A stretch of DNA of 63,887 bases from the NCBI GenBank assembly GCA_045587205.1, contig JAZNBV010000040.1:1-63887 (forward strand), written 5' to 3'. Each line of letters starts with the position of its first letter. Within the stretch, counting starts at the first letter, position 1. Source of the stretch: SIG78 sp045587205. Lineage in GTDB: Bacteria; Verrucomicrobiota; Lentisphaeria; Victivallales; Victivallaceae. The position numbers were made by a program, and so were the translations under genes. The notes under the pieces were generated by a model. The model worked only from the letters and a program-made list of their open reading frames with translations, did no database searches and was not told the DNA's origin. This document shows, in pieces, positions 42,040 to 50,421 of this stretch.

Positions 42040-42060
42040 AACGATCTGCCTTTTTACGCA

Positions 42061-42119
42061 AATCGCCTGAATCTTCCGCCGCCGGTGAGCTTGGCTCCAG
42101 TGGGAAAATTCAGGCGATT
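42061..42119 (-). promoter_or_regulatory. Structured element between rpmF and plsX
   Basis: AATCGCCTGAAT (42061-42072) and ATTCAGGCGATT (42108-42119) form a perfect 12-bp inverted repeat. Inner TTCC/GGAA and GAGC/GCTC pairs allow the stem to be extended with internal loops. No T-run follows on the minus strand, so it is not a simple terminator. It lies just upstream of the plsX ribosome-binding site and could control plsX translation, RNA processing or transcription. Confidence 0.6.
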
Positions 42120-42148
42120 CCGGTCATTTTTCCGATTCGAAAAATCGC

Positions 42149-42328
42149 TTACTCGGCGGCTTCAACTACGTTCTGACCTTTGTAGGTGCCGCACTTCAAG
42201 CAGGCACGGTGCGGAGTAACCGCGGCACCGCAATTCTGGCAAAAAGTTGCCTGAACGCCTTCGTAACGGTTGGCGGCCTTGCGGCTGCGGATCTTCATTT
42301 TCGAGGTTTTTCTCTTGGGTACTGCCAT
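42149..42328 (-). CDS. rpmF: 50S ribosomal protein L32
   Basis: A 59-residue protein starting MAVPKRKTSKMKIRSRKAAN, the standard L32 beginning. Four cysteines (CQNC at 30-33 and CLKC at 43-46) form the zinc-binding version of L32, so this is the C+ form. An AAGGAG site lies before the ATG. It leads the rpmF-plsX-fabH operon under a predicted promoter at 42428-42455. The DUF177 gene that often precedes rpmF is absent; comEC lies upstream instead. Confidence 0.97.
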   Translation of the reverse strand: MAVPKRKTSKMKIRSRKAANRYEGVQATFCQNCGAAVTPHRACLKCGTYKGQNVVEAAE

Positions 42329-42427
42329 TTTCTCATCTCCTTATTGCTCCTGCCGGAGGGTTATCCGGTGGGAGGTAAATGTTATATTTTTTTTAAAATA
42401 TCATAAAATTTCAACTCAAGAAAGCAT

Positions 42428-42455
42428 AATATAATCCATTTTTTAAAAAATTCAA
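42428..42455 (-). promoter_or_regulatory. Predicted promoter of rpmF-plsX-fabH
   Basis: On the minus strand TTGAAT (42455-42450), 16 bases, TATATT (42433-42428), about 100 bp before the rpmF start. Confidence 0.6.
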
Positions 42456-42486
42456 ATATTAAATCCATTCCTGATAATGATTTTTT

Positions 42487-44607
42487 CTAATTATCCGGTT
42501 CTTCGATGATATAAACTTCCGGATAGGCGGTTTTGGGCAGATGACTCCGAAATTTTTTATATCTCACTATCGTTCCGCCGTCCGGCGATGATTTTATCTG
42601 CAGATCCTCTTTCAAGCCGCCGGGGCTTATGCTTTGCAATTCAGCTCCCGGTTCGGTATGAAATGCAGAAATAACTTCTTTATATCTGGCGCTGCGTACC
42701 GGTTTTACGGAAGTCCGGATGCGGTCTGCAGGAAATGATTTGGTAAGCTGCTGCAGACCGTTTACACAATCGATAACCGGATACGCAATATCAAGTTGAC
42801 TGATTTTTGATATGCCGTAGTGTGCCGCTGTGTCGCGCAGCAGAAATACGCTGTCGTATCCGGCATTCAGTACATACATCGTATGGGCTTGCGGCAGCAT
42901 AACTGCCGCGACCGGATGGCGCAAGGTTCCGCCGCTTATTACAACTGCCGCGCTGCGGACGGCTGAACCGCTGCGATGAAACATTATGCCTGCGGTGGTG
43001 CCCAGCAATATCAGAATAATCACAGCGGTGGTTTTATTGCGCATTTGCAGCAGAGTTACCAGCAATGTGACAATAATTGCCGGATAGAGCCAACCGGGGT
43101 GCATAACTTCTATATTGCCGCTGAATTTGTGGAAAAACTCAATGGTGCCATTGAGGTATCCGGCAAGATTTTCCAGTATGAAATTCCACACTTTACCGGC
43201 AAACGGCATTGCCAGTTTAAGCAGACTTGCTGTAAAAATAAACGGCAGTACCGGCAGTATCAGCAGATTTACAAGTATGGTTCCTGCAAAATAACTGTGC
43301 TGCCAGTAGGTCGTAAGGATAATGGAAATTGCCGCAGCAACGGCTCCGAAGAATACGGCACCGGAGAGTCTGCTGAACAGTTTGACCGTCAGGCGTTTGA
43401 AAAAGTTGTTTTCGCCCCAGTCTCCGGCACAGCCCATTGCTGCACGGGTTATATCCTGTGCCGGGCGTGCGGCGGTTATCAGTATGGCAGTAATGATAAA
43501 GCTGTATTGGAATCCGGCATCAATAAGATAATACGGATTGATCAGCAGCAAAACAGCACAGATCAGCGACAGCAGTTCCAGCGGATTGCTCCGCAGCAAA
43601 CGCGAACGGAAAAACTCCACTGCCAACACCATTGCAAATGCTCTGACCGCCGGAGCGTTCCCGCCGGTGGCGGCGGTGTAGAATGCAAGCGTTGTCAGCA
43701 ATGTCCAGTGCCACGCCAGCGGCAGCGGGCGCAGACAGAAGAGAAAAAGCATTGCCATAATTCCTATGTGCAGCCCGCTTACACTGAAAAGGTGTGATGC
43801 CCCGACGGAGTTGTATTGAAATTTGGTGGTGCCGGATAATCTGCCGCGCAATCCCAGAACTATTGCGCTGATAACTGCGCGGTGATCGGCATTTTTTATA
43901 CCGCAATCGAGTCTTTCTGCCGCTGCACGGCGGATTTTTGTCATTGTATTTATGAAACTTTTCGGGTGCATTTCAAGCTTTTCGACTGTCAGGATGCCGT
44001 AAATTCTCCGGCGCTGCAGATAATCAAAGTAACTGCTGCGCTGAAATTTTTTTGATACATCCAGCCAACTGCCGTTTTCTGTGGCAAGGAAGAATCTTCC
44101 CGGCGGCGGCAGACGCTCAAGATTGCCGGTGACAAGATATTTTTCGCCGCCGGCAACGCCCGGATTCGGGCAGTTGCGGGGAAATCGGAGCATTACCGGA
44201 ATGGTTCCAGAGCCGGTCTGCAATTCAGCTTCTATGTTGGAAGGCTGGCGGTCATCGGGATGCAGCGCTTTGCCGATGGCATTGGTGTCGGTAACAGTCA
44301 AAAGCGCCTTTTCCTGACGGCTGCAGCGGCTGAATGGCGGCGTAGAGTCGTACAAATGCCAAAAACAGCACCCCAAACCCAGCAGCAGTGCGGTAAGAAG
44401 TATTATACACTCGCGGTATTTTCTGAAAATTATCAGCAATACTGCCAATCCCGGCAATACCGCCAGTAATATATACATTGCCGGCAGATTCATATAAAAA
44501 ACTATCCCGGCTGCCGTTCCCGTCAGCCAGAGATAGTTTCTGTGGATCCAACGCAGATCAGACTGCATTGAAAACAGTTTGTCAAGCCATTGCCGCAATT
44601 TTTGCAT
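42487..44607 (-). CDS. comEC: ComEC/Rec2-family DNA uptake channel protein with degenerate C-terminal domain
   Basis: A 706-residue inner-membrane protein. N-terminal helices and an OB-like periplasmic part (about residues 25-220) precede the Competence membrane domain (VISAIVLGLRGRLS at its start, SVSGLHIGIMAMLF further on, with about eight to ten helices to residue 560). The last 150 residues correspond to the metallo-beta-lactamase-like domain but lack an HxHxDH-type motif; YVLNAGYDSVFLL is the only echo. It would move single-stranded DNA across the inner membrane in transformation. The ATG at 44607 overlaps the preceding DUF4091 gene by 26 bp; an ATG at 44568 would avoid this. Confidence 0.85.
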   Translation of the reverse strand: MQKLRQWLDKLFSMQSDLRWIHRNYLWLTGTAAGIVFYMNLPAMYILLAVLPGLAVLLIIFRKYRECIILLTALLLGLGCCFWHLYDSTPPFSRCSRQEKALLTVTDTNAIGKALHPDDRQPSNIEAELQTGSGTIPVMLRFPRNCPNPGVAGGEKYLVTGNLERLPPPGRFFLATENGSWLDVSKKFQRSSYFDYLQRRRIYGILTVEKLEMHPKSFINTMTKIRRAAAERLDCGIKNADHRAVISAIVLGLRGRLSGTTKFQYNSVGASHLFSVSGLHIGIMAMLFLFCLRPLPLAWHWTLLTTLAFYTAATGGNAPAVRAFAMVLAVEFFRSRLLRSNPLELLSLICAVLLLINPYYLIDAGFQYSFIITAILITAARPAQDITRAAMGCAGDWGENNFFKRLTVKLFSRLSGAVFFGAVAAAISIILTTYWQHSYFAGTILVNLLILPVLPFIFTASLLKLAMPFAGKVWNFILENLAGYLNGTIEFFHKFSGNIEVMHPGWLYPAIIVTLLVTLLQMRNKTTAVIILILLGTTAGIMFHRSGSAVRSAAVVISGGTLRHPVAAVMLPQAHTMYVLNAGYDSVFLLRDTAAHYGISKISQLDIAYPVIDCVNGLQQLTKSFPADRIRTSVKPVRSARYKEVISAFHTEPGAELQSISPGGLKEDLQIKSSPDGGTIVRYKKFRSHLPKTAYPEVYIIEEPDN

Positions 44608-46243
44608 TGAGTTGATTACGGAAGTTCAACAGCCATTCTTTGCTGCGCGGGTAATCGTCCATTGCAGGTAATGTTCCGCCGCAGGATTCTTTGATGAATT
44701 CCAGAACAGCTTCCCTGCCGATGGAACATTCCAAAAGCTGCAGCGCCGCCAGATCCTGCACTCCTTCAAAGAATACTTCGTGACGGATCGAATCTTCCGG
44801 CTGACCGTCAGAACCCGGATATACTTTGAAGACATCTCCGGGCGGGAATCCGCTACCGGCACAGATGTTGCGGTAGGGGTCGATTTCGTACATCGAAAGC
44901 TGGGCAAACCAGAAGTTGTACCCCCAGTGCAGGAATCCATCCAGATTATATACATACGCCAGCAGCCCGTGGATACGGTTGCGTGCCGACGGCATATGGC
45001 AGAACTGGTTGGGTACTTTATCCCACTGGCTTACGCAGTAATAGGTCCAGCGTTCCGGCAGATCAAACTCTGTGAATTTTTCAAGATGGTTATTGGCGGG
45101 TACAGGTATATCCACCAGCCCTTTGATCACATATTCGGTTCTGCTGACTGCATCGATAAATCTGGCGCCCGGCAGGCATCTGTGGAAAAGTTCAGAGGCT
45201 TCGCTGTACGCTTCCACATTCTTTTCGTAGGGTTCATCAGAAATGTGGAAATAAGATATATCGCTCCAATGATTTTTCTGAAGTATTTTATTGAGTTCCG
45301 GCATAAGTGCTGCCAGAAAGCGTTTGTAAAGGTCACTGTTGGCGCGTACATCCCAGCCGAAACGGCGCACTTCAGAACCGTCGGGCATTGTCACCATTAT
45401 CTTGGGGGTGAATTCAGCCCCCCACTGGGTGAAGAGGTGCGAAAATTCCAGATAATCCATTCCGCATTCCAGCGCCAGATTTATATAGCGCTCCATACGC
45501 GAGAAATCAAATGTCCAGTTGCCGTCTTTATCCTCAAAGACCTGAACACTCTGCAGCGTGGGCCGTTCCTGACCCTTATGAGTATCAAGTGGCGGAGTGA
45601 AGAGCGGCGTGTAGATCATATTCAGCCCGTGTGAACGCATATTGAGAAAGTAATTTTTCAGCAGCGCGTAAAATTCTTCGCTCCACGGTTCAACTTTATA
45701 TATACGGTACAGACAGTCGCCGTAAAACCAGTTGGCAACCTTGAAGTCTGCTTCCGGCAGATGTGCCGGCAATACGTTGAGGGTGAATACCGGACTTTCA
45801 GCTTCCCAGTTGCGTTCCGGCCAGTAAGCATTGCTCTGCGTTACTTTGATCTGCACCGGATAGGCGGCAGCTTCCACTTCCTGCGGCAGACGGATGGTCA
45901 GCCACAATGTGTGCCAGAGCTGCGGGGCAGAGCGGTAAAGAGTCGGGGTGCTCAACAAGTCAGGATACAGACCGATTTCTTTGGTGATGATATTTTCATC
46001 CTGTGCTTCGCCGAAAAAATCTGCCGGCATTGAATAGACCTGCCGGATGGAAATGTAATCCTGCAGCGGCGAAATGATCTCAAACTTAAGTGGATTGAGA
46101 ATATGTTGAGCTTTGTATGCCAACTGCAGAGAAAAGACTTCTCCCTGCAATGCGGTTGCACTTTTATAATTGCTGAACTGGTGTTCGCCGGATAAAAATA
46201 CTTTGTCCAGCGAATCCGTCCAGTTGAAAATGATCTGTTCCAT
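44582..46243 (-). CDS. DUF4091 domain protein, probable glycoside hydrolase
   Basis: A 553-residue protein with an N-terminal beta-sandwich (about residues 1-150, SLQLAYKAQHILNPLKFEI) and a TIM-barrel-like middle and C-terminal DUF4091 region (FHISDEPYEKNVEAY, DGFLHWGYNFW, YPGSDGQPEDSIRHEVFFEGVQDL). The DEP in SDEP and later acidic residues are candidate catalytic groups, as in clan A-like hydrolases. No signal peptide is seen, so it probably acts on imported oligosaccharides. A terminator separates it from the upstream ceramidase-like gene. Substrate unknown. Confidence 0.82.
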   Translation of the reverse strand: MEQIIFNWTDSLDKVFLSGEHQFSNYKSATALQGEVFSLQLAYKAQHILNPLKFEIISPLQDYISIRQVYSMPADFFGEAQDENIITKEIGLYPDLLSTPTLYRSAPQLWHTLWLTIRLPQEVEAAAYPVQIKVTQSNAYWPERNWEAESPVFTLNVLPAHLPEADFKVANWFYGDCLYRIYKVEPWSEEFYALLKNYFLNMRSHGLNMIYTPLFTPPLDTHKGQERPTLQSVQVFEDKDGNWTFDFSRMERYINLALECGMDYLEFSHLFTQWGAEFTPKIMVTMPDGSEVRRFGWDVRANSDLYKRFLAALMPELNKILQKNHWSDISYFHISDEPYEKNVEAYSEASELFHRCLPGARFIDAVSRTEYVIKGLVDIPVPANNHLEKFTEFDLPERWTYYCVSQWDKVPNQFCHMPSARNRIHGLLAYVYNLDGFLHWGYNFWFAQLSMYEIDPYRNICAGSGFPPGDVFKVYPGSDGQPEDSIRHEVFFEGVQDLAALQLLECSIGREAVLEFIKESCGGTLPAMDDYPRSKEWLLNFRNQLNAKIAAMA

Positions 46244-46279
46244 ACGCTTGTTCCGTGCTGTAAGGTGAGTTTATAAAAC

Positions 46280-46307
46280 AACTGCCGGCAATTATTATCC
46301 GGCAGTT
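46280..46307 (-). terminator. Intrinsic terminator of the ceramidase-like gene
   Basis: AACTGCCGG (46280-46288) pairs perfectly with CCGGCAGTT (46299-46307) over a 10-base loop. On the minus strand TGTTTTAT follows. Confidence 0.75.
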
Positions 46308-46325
46308 GAGGCTTTAAGCAAATGA

Positions 46326-47663
46326 TTATTTGTTGAGCAGTTCGATAGCACCCTTGATTATAGCTTCGCCCACTGTCGGGTCGGCAAGACCGCGGGAAGG
46401 ACTGGTTTCGTAACCGCCGTTGCCGTAGTTGTTGGGCAGACCTACATAGCCGACTTCGCCCATACCCAGCGCTGCCAGTACGGTCATCGGGTAACGGGAG
46501 GCTTCGCGGATGGCAATACCCAGTTCAACAAAGGGTTCGGCAGGCAGCGAAACCACCGCCAGCTCTTCGCTGAACGCAATAACGATCTGCTGTTCAAAGC
46601 GCTTGGTGGTTATGGGGTTGTCGCGGCATTCCAGCAGGCGTTCGGCAAAGTACTTTTTGACGAACGGCACACCGCGGGCGATGTCTTCGCTGGTGAAGTC
46701 GCGGCCGGCTTCCATAAAGGCGTCTTTGTTTTCTTCGTAAACTTTTTTAGCTTCGTTGTATTCTGCATCCGAAACCTGATAGTACGGAGCTTCAAATTCG
46801 CTCATTGCAGTACGGATGCTGGTATTTTCGATCTTCTTGAAACGGTACAGCGCCGAAAGCAGCACTGCGGCGTAGGCTTTGCCGATACGCACGGCTTCGG
46901 CGTAATCGGTCTGGCTTTCGCCGGTGGAAACATCAAAGTGGTTGATGTTGCCCTGCGGAGCGATGATGGTCATAACCGGTATATCATAACCGAGCTGGTA
47001 CTGGATTTCTTTTTCCATAATGCCCGGCCAGTCGGCGGAAACCCAGTCACCACCGATGGTGTCGGTGTGGTTGGAGATATTCGCCAGCATAAAGACCGCG
47101 CGGCCGTTCTGTTTGACCTGCATCATAATGATGCGCGGATCGGTGGTGCCTTCCGGATGATCGATTTCCGGATTGAGTTTGCCGGGGTTGGTCAGGGTTT
47201 TGCCGTTTTTCATAATATAGCGGCGGTTGAACGCCAGGGTGCGGCATTCGGTTTCCGCTGCATAAAGTTCAGCCGGAGCCAGCGAGGCAACAGCCTGCTG
47301 CAGTGCGGAAATGGTCTTTGCTGTGACGCTTGCCATATATGCTTCATCAAAATCCGCGCCGAAAAGTTTGCTGGTGTAAGGGCCCGTGTGAGTGTGGGTG
47401 CAGCAGTAAAGCGTATTGCCGGCGAGTTCGGGCAGCACCGCGTTGACCTTTTCGGCAATAGCGTCCATCACCGGACGCGTCATCAGGCAGAGGTCGTAGG
47501 ATACGATTGCGGCAATCGAATCACCGGTACGGAACGCGGCGGCTTTGACATTCAGGCGGTCAAGCGCACCTTTATTCGGGCGGGGATTGATATAACCGCA
47601 CAACGGTGCACCCAATGCCGGTGTGATGTCTTCGCGGGAGAATCCGAATTCAAAATTTGACAT
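46326..47663 (-). CDS. Neutral/alkaline non-lysosomal ceramidase-like protein
   Basis: A 445-residue protein matching the N-terminal domain family of neutral ceramidases: GFSREDITPALGAPLCGY at the start, YCCTHTHTGPYTS with zinc-ligand-like histidines near residue 95, and NISNHTDTIGGDWVSADW near residue 200. The C-terminal Ig-like domain of true ceramidases is missing and there is no signal peptide. Small relatives of this kind are abundant in Lentisphaerae and Planctomycetes and may hydrolyse amides other than ceramide. A long AT-rich leader and a terminator of the previous unit lie upstream. It seems to be a single-gene transcript. Confidence 0.8.
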   Translation of the reverse strand: MSNFEFGFSREDITPALGAPLCGYINPRPNKGALDRLNVKAAAFRTGDSIAAIVSYDLCLMTRPVMDAIAEKVNAVLPELAGNTLYCCTHTHTGPYTSKLFGADFDEAYMASVTAKTISALQQAVASLAPAELYAAETECRTLAFNRRYIMKNGKTLTNPGKLNPEIDHPEGTTDPRIIMMQVKQNGRAVFMLANISNHTDTIGGDWVSADWPGIMEKEIQYQLGYDIPVMTIIAPQGNINHFDVSTGESQTDYAEAVRIGKAYAAVLLSALYRFKKIENTSIRTAMSEFEAPYYQVSDAEYNEAKKVYEENKDAFMEAGRDFTSEDIARGVPFVKKYFAERLLECRDNPITTKRFEQQIVIAFSEELAVVSLPAEPFVELGIAIREASRYPMTVLAALGMGEVGYVGLPNNYGNGGYETSPSRGLADPTVGEAIIKGAIELLNK

Positions 47664-47731
47664 AATCTTTTTCCTTATACTGAGTTTTCAAGATTTTATT
47701 GTATAAAAAATTTCATTTGTGTATAAGATAC

Positions 47732-47779
47732 AACCCGGCTATTTTTTTTCAAGTATTTTATTGAAAAAAAAGCCGGGTT
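47732..47779 (-). terminator. Long hairpin terminator upstream of the ceramidase-like gene
   Basis: AACCCGGCT (47732-47740) pairs with AGCCGGGTT (47771-47779), and the adjoining T-run plus CAA pairs with TTGAAAAAAA, giving a stem of about 19 bp with one bulge and an 8-base loop. It probably ends the GNAT transcript, or that of the gene remnant just upstream. Confidence 0.75.
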
Positions 47780-47802
47780 TGATCGATTTTTTTATATGTT
47801 TT

Positions 47803-47944
47803 TCAGTTGCAGAGCGTTTCCAGCAGCTGCAGGGCATCTTTTGCGATAAACTTGAATCCTGGTATATAAGCTGTAGTGGATGCGTTGACAGAAGCTGCCT
47901 GACCGGACAGGGGCTGCTGTACTTGCTGTAAGATCGTACATAAT
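47803..47944 (-). pseudogene. Possible C-terminal gene remnant between GNAT gene and terminator
   Basis: A minus-strand frame directly downstream of the GNAT stop encodes about 46 residues ending KFIAKDALQLLETLCN, with codon use like real genes (CTG, GCC, GCA) and a stop 24 bases before a strong terminator. No start or upstream part exists; going upstream it runs out of frame into the GNAT gene. It could be the tail of a gene whose front was deleted. The family is not recognised. Low confidence. Confidence 0.3.
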
Positions 47945-48424
47945 TCAATCCAGTTCCATAAAATAGGTGGTTGAATCAATGCGGTTTTTGAATCCGGCGC
48001 GTTCGTACGCACGGCGTGCCGGAGCGTGCGCCCAGTCCATACCGGTGGTGACTTTGGCTACTTTTACGCCCTCTTTGCGGAAAATATCCAGCACATACTT
48101 ATACATCATCTGACCGATACCTTTCAAGCCGGATCCGGGCAACGCGGCATTGTTGCATATATCACCGGTGATACCGTCGATTTTCCAGGTTATAAACCCC
48201 ACGACCGCACCTTCGTGTTCGCAGATAGCTATGCCGTATTTTCCGCAGTCGATCTGTTGCTTGAGCTGCTGACCTTTGGAGTTGTCGCTGCCGGGGGGAT
48301 TCAGGCGTTTGACGATTTCAGGACCCAGTGCGGCGTTGGACATCTTGCGGATGGGTTTCCACGCTTCGTTGGCAATATTCATAACTGTTTCAAGGTCTTC
48401 CGGACGGTATTCACGCATATTCAT
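47945..48424 (-). CDS. GNAT family N-acetyltransferase
   Basis: A 159-residue acetyl-CoA-dependent acyltransferase. The first strand and helix (MREYRPEDLETVMNIANEAW), the central EGAVVGFITWKIDG strands, a GSGLKGIGQMMYKYVLDIF stretch that stands for the pyrophosphate-binding loop, and the final RRAYERAGF motif are seen. The loop is a looser match to Q/RxxGxG/A than usual. The ATG at 48424 follows GGGAG. Substrate unknown; it is divergent from the phosphoesterase gene at 48606. Confidence 0.85.
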   Translation of the reverse strand: MNMREYRPEDLETVMNIANEAWKPIRKMSNAALGPEIVKRLNPPGSDNSKGQQLKQQIDCGKYGIAICEHEGAVVGFITWKIDGITGDICNNAALPGSGLKGIGQMMYKYVLDIFRKEGVKVAKVTTGMDWAHAPARRAYERAGFKNRIDSTTYFMELD

Positions 48425-48531
48425 AAAGACAGATCTCCCTGTATGTTTTGGGGTTCTTTATACACTACAGCATAAAACAGTTTTGTAAATATCATTTCTG
48501 TAAAAAAATTTATCAATTTGTAAAAAAAGCG

Positions 48532-48559
48532 TTGATAAAATGTTGCGCTGTGGTATATT
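48532..48559 (+). promoter_or_regulatory. Predicted promoter of the phosphoesterase-BASS transcript
   Basis: TTGATA (48532-48537), 16 bases, TATATT (48554-48559), 46 bp before the start codon at 48606. Confidence 0.6.
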
Positions 48560-48605
48560 ATACAGATATGTCACACAAATTACAAACAAAGGGAAGGAGT
48601 TTTTT

Positions 48606-50405
48606 ATGAAAAAATTTGCATTGGCGGCATTGCTGCTGCCGGCGGTCATCCTCTGCAGTGCTGAACTGCCTGCAAAATGGGATGCGTGGTTTTGTAATAT
48701 GGATGAAAAAGCGTACAACAAAGCTATTGTTATACCGCAAGGTAAAGCTGATAAGCTGGAGTTGTCGGAAAAGGTTTTGAACCTTGATAAAGCCGCCGCC
48801 GGACGCGATACAGTGATACTGCGCAATTTTATTGAATCAGAAAAAGATCAGACTCTCTGGCTGGGTATGGGCTGCAAGATCTTTGCCCTGCAGTTGAACG
48901 GCAAAGTTATTTACGATTTCCGCACTTACGGTCTGGGTAACGATATAGAAAATGTAAGTGTAAAAGATCACATAATTCCGCTGGAACTGAAAAAGGGCAG
49001 CAATGAAATAGTTCTTTCATTGCGCCGCACCCACTGGCGGCAGGATTTCTGTTACGGCAAAGACCGCCGTATCCTTTGGGATATAGCAATAAAACTGTTG
49101 AAAGATTACCAGCCCGTCAAGGCAGAGTTGGCACATCCGGAAATGGTTTACCGCGCAAGCAATGACAGTATGACTTTTATGTTTGTAACAACCTCTCCGG
49201 TGCCGGCGGCAGTGGAATACCGTCCTGCCGGCAGTGATAAGTGGCTGCGCGAATACGATGCCGCCGGCGGTCTGATTTTGCGCGAAAAAAGCCGGGTACA
49301 CCGTATTCGGATTGAAGGCATTGCAAATTGGGGTGATGTGGAGTACCGCATTGTTCTGCTGGAACCGCCGGCGGGGCGGGATGGATTCAAGCATCCGCTG
49401 TGGACGGCGCGCCAGTACAAAGAGCTCTTTATGCCAGTGAAAACTTTGCGTAAACCTGACGGCAAAAAGTTCAGTCTGCTTTTGTTCGGCGATACCCAGC
49501 TGTCGCTTTCTGAAAGTTGCAAAACAGTTGCCCAGCGCAATGAATACATTAAAAAGATGCGTTCGCTTGAAGAATACAAAAATGCTGATATAATGGTGCA
49601 TATCGGCGATATGGACAGTTACACTCATACCATTGAAAAGCCGCTTCTGACCAATCTTTTTGATAAATTTGCCCCGGCTCCCGGCGAAAAACTCAAACCC
49701 TGGCTGTTGGTGCGCGGCAACCACGAAACCAACGGTATTGCCGCTGAAGATTGGTTCGATTATTTCCAGATGCCCGAAGATAAAAGTTATTACACTGCCC
49801 GGATCGGCGATGTGCTTTTTATTGTGCTTGACTGCAGCGACATATCCAAAGTCGATCGCTTCAACGCCTATAACGGTCCGCTGCTCAATACGCAGGCTTT
49901 TATGGAAAAACAGACCCGCTGGCTGGCGGAAGTCCGTAAGAGTGAAGAGTTCCGCAAAGCGCGTTTCCGGGTGGTTCTGGCGCACAGCGAACCGCACCTG
50001 CAGAAAAGTCAGGTTACAGACAATATCCGCAAAGTAACAGGTGATATGCTTGAAGATCAGAGTCCGGAAGGTTTGATTCATCTGTGGCTGGCTGGTCACG
50101 TTCACCTTTACTGGCGCGCCGCCCGCGGCAGTGATAAAGTTCTGGCGGCAAATCCGTACAAACGCGTTCCGGCGCTGGCCAAATCTCCGGTGAACTATCT
50201 GACGGTGGATGGCCCCAAAAGCTCTTCCGGCAATCCTGATTTCAGTTATGCCGCGGTGACTTTTACTCCGGATCATATCCGGGTCAAAGCAATTGACGCA
50301 GGCGGCAAAACACTTGATGAATTTACGATCGACCGCAACGGCAGACTGCAGGAAATTTATCACGATAAAGGTTTGCAGTTCTTCAGTCTGCCGGAAAAAA
50401 AGTAA
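48606..50405 (+). CDS. Exported metallophosphoesterase with N-terminal beta domains
   Basis: A 599-residue protein with a signal peptide (MKKFALAALLLPAVILCSA). Residues about 25-290 contain beta-sandwich domains, the second similar to the purple acid phosphatase N-terminal FN3-like domain. The calcineurin-like domain has LLFGDTQLS, MVHIGDMD, RGNHETNG, VVLAHSEPH and GHVHLYWR as metal-ligand blocks. It would act in the periplasm on phosphomonoesters or diesters. The ATG at 48606 follows GGAAGGAG; the frame is open 22 codons further upstream. A sodium symporter gene follows 16 bp later. Confidence 0.87.
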   Translation: MKKFALAALLLPAVILCSAELPAKWDAWFCNMDEKAYNKAIVIPQGKADKLELSEKVLNLDKAAAGRDTVILRNFIESEKDQTLWLGMGCKIFALQLNGKVIYDFRTYGLGNDIENVSVKDHIIPLELKKGSNEIVLSLRRTHWRQDFCYGKDRRILWDIAIKLLKDYQPVKAELAHPEMVYRASNDSMTFMFVTTSPVPAAVEYRPAGSDKWLREYDAAGGLILREKSRVHRIRIEGIANWGDVEYRIVLLEPPAGRDGFKHPLWTARQYKELFMPVKTLRKPDGKKFSLLLFGDTQLSLSESCKTVAQRNEYIKKMRSLEEYKNADIMVHIGDMDSYTHTIEKPLLTNLFDKFAPAPGEKLKPWLLVRGNHETNGIAAEDWFDYFQMPEDKSYYTARIGDVLFIVLDCSDISKVDRFNAYNGPLLNTQAFMEKQTRWLAEVRKSEEFRKARFRVVLAHSEPHLQKSQVTDNIRKVTGDMLEDQSPEGLIHLWLAGHVHLYWRAARGSDKVLAANPYKRVPALAKSPVNYLTVDGPKSSSGNPDFSYAAVTFTPDHIRVKAIDAGGKTLDEFTIDRNGRLQEIYHDKGLQFFSLPEKK

Positions 50406-50421
50406 CTGCAGATATGGCGTG

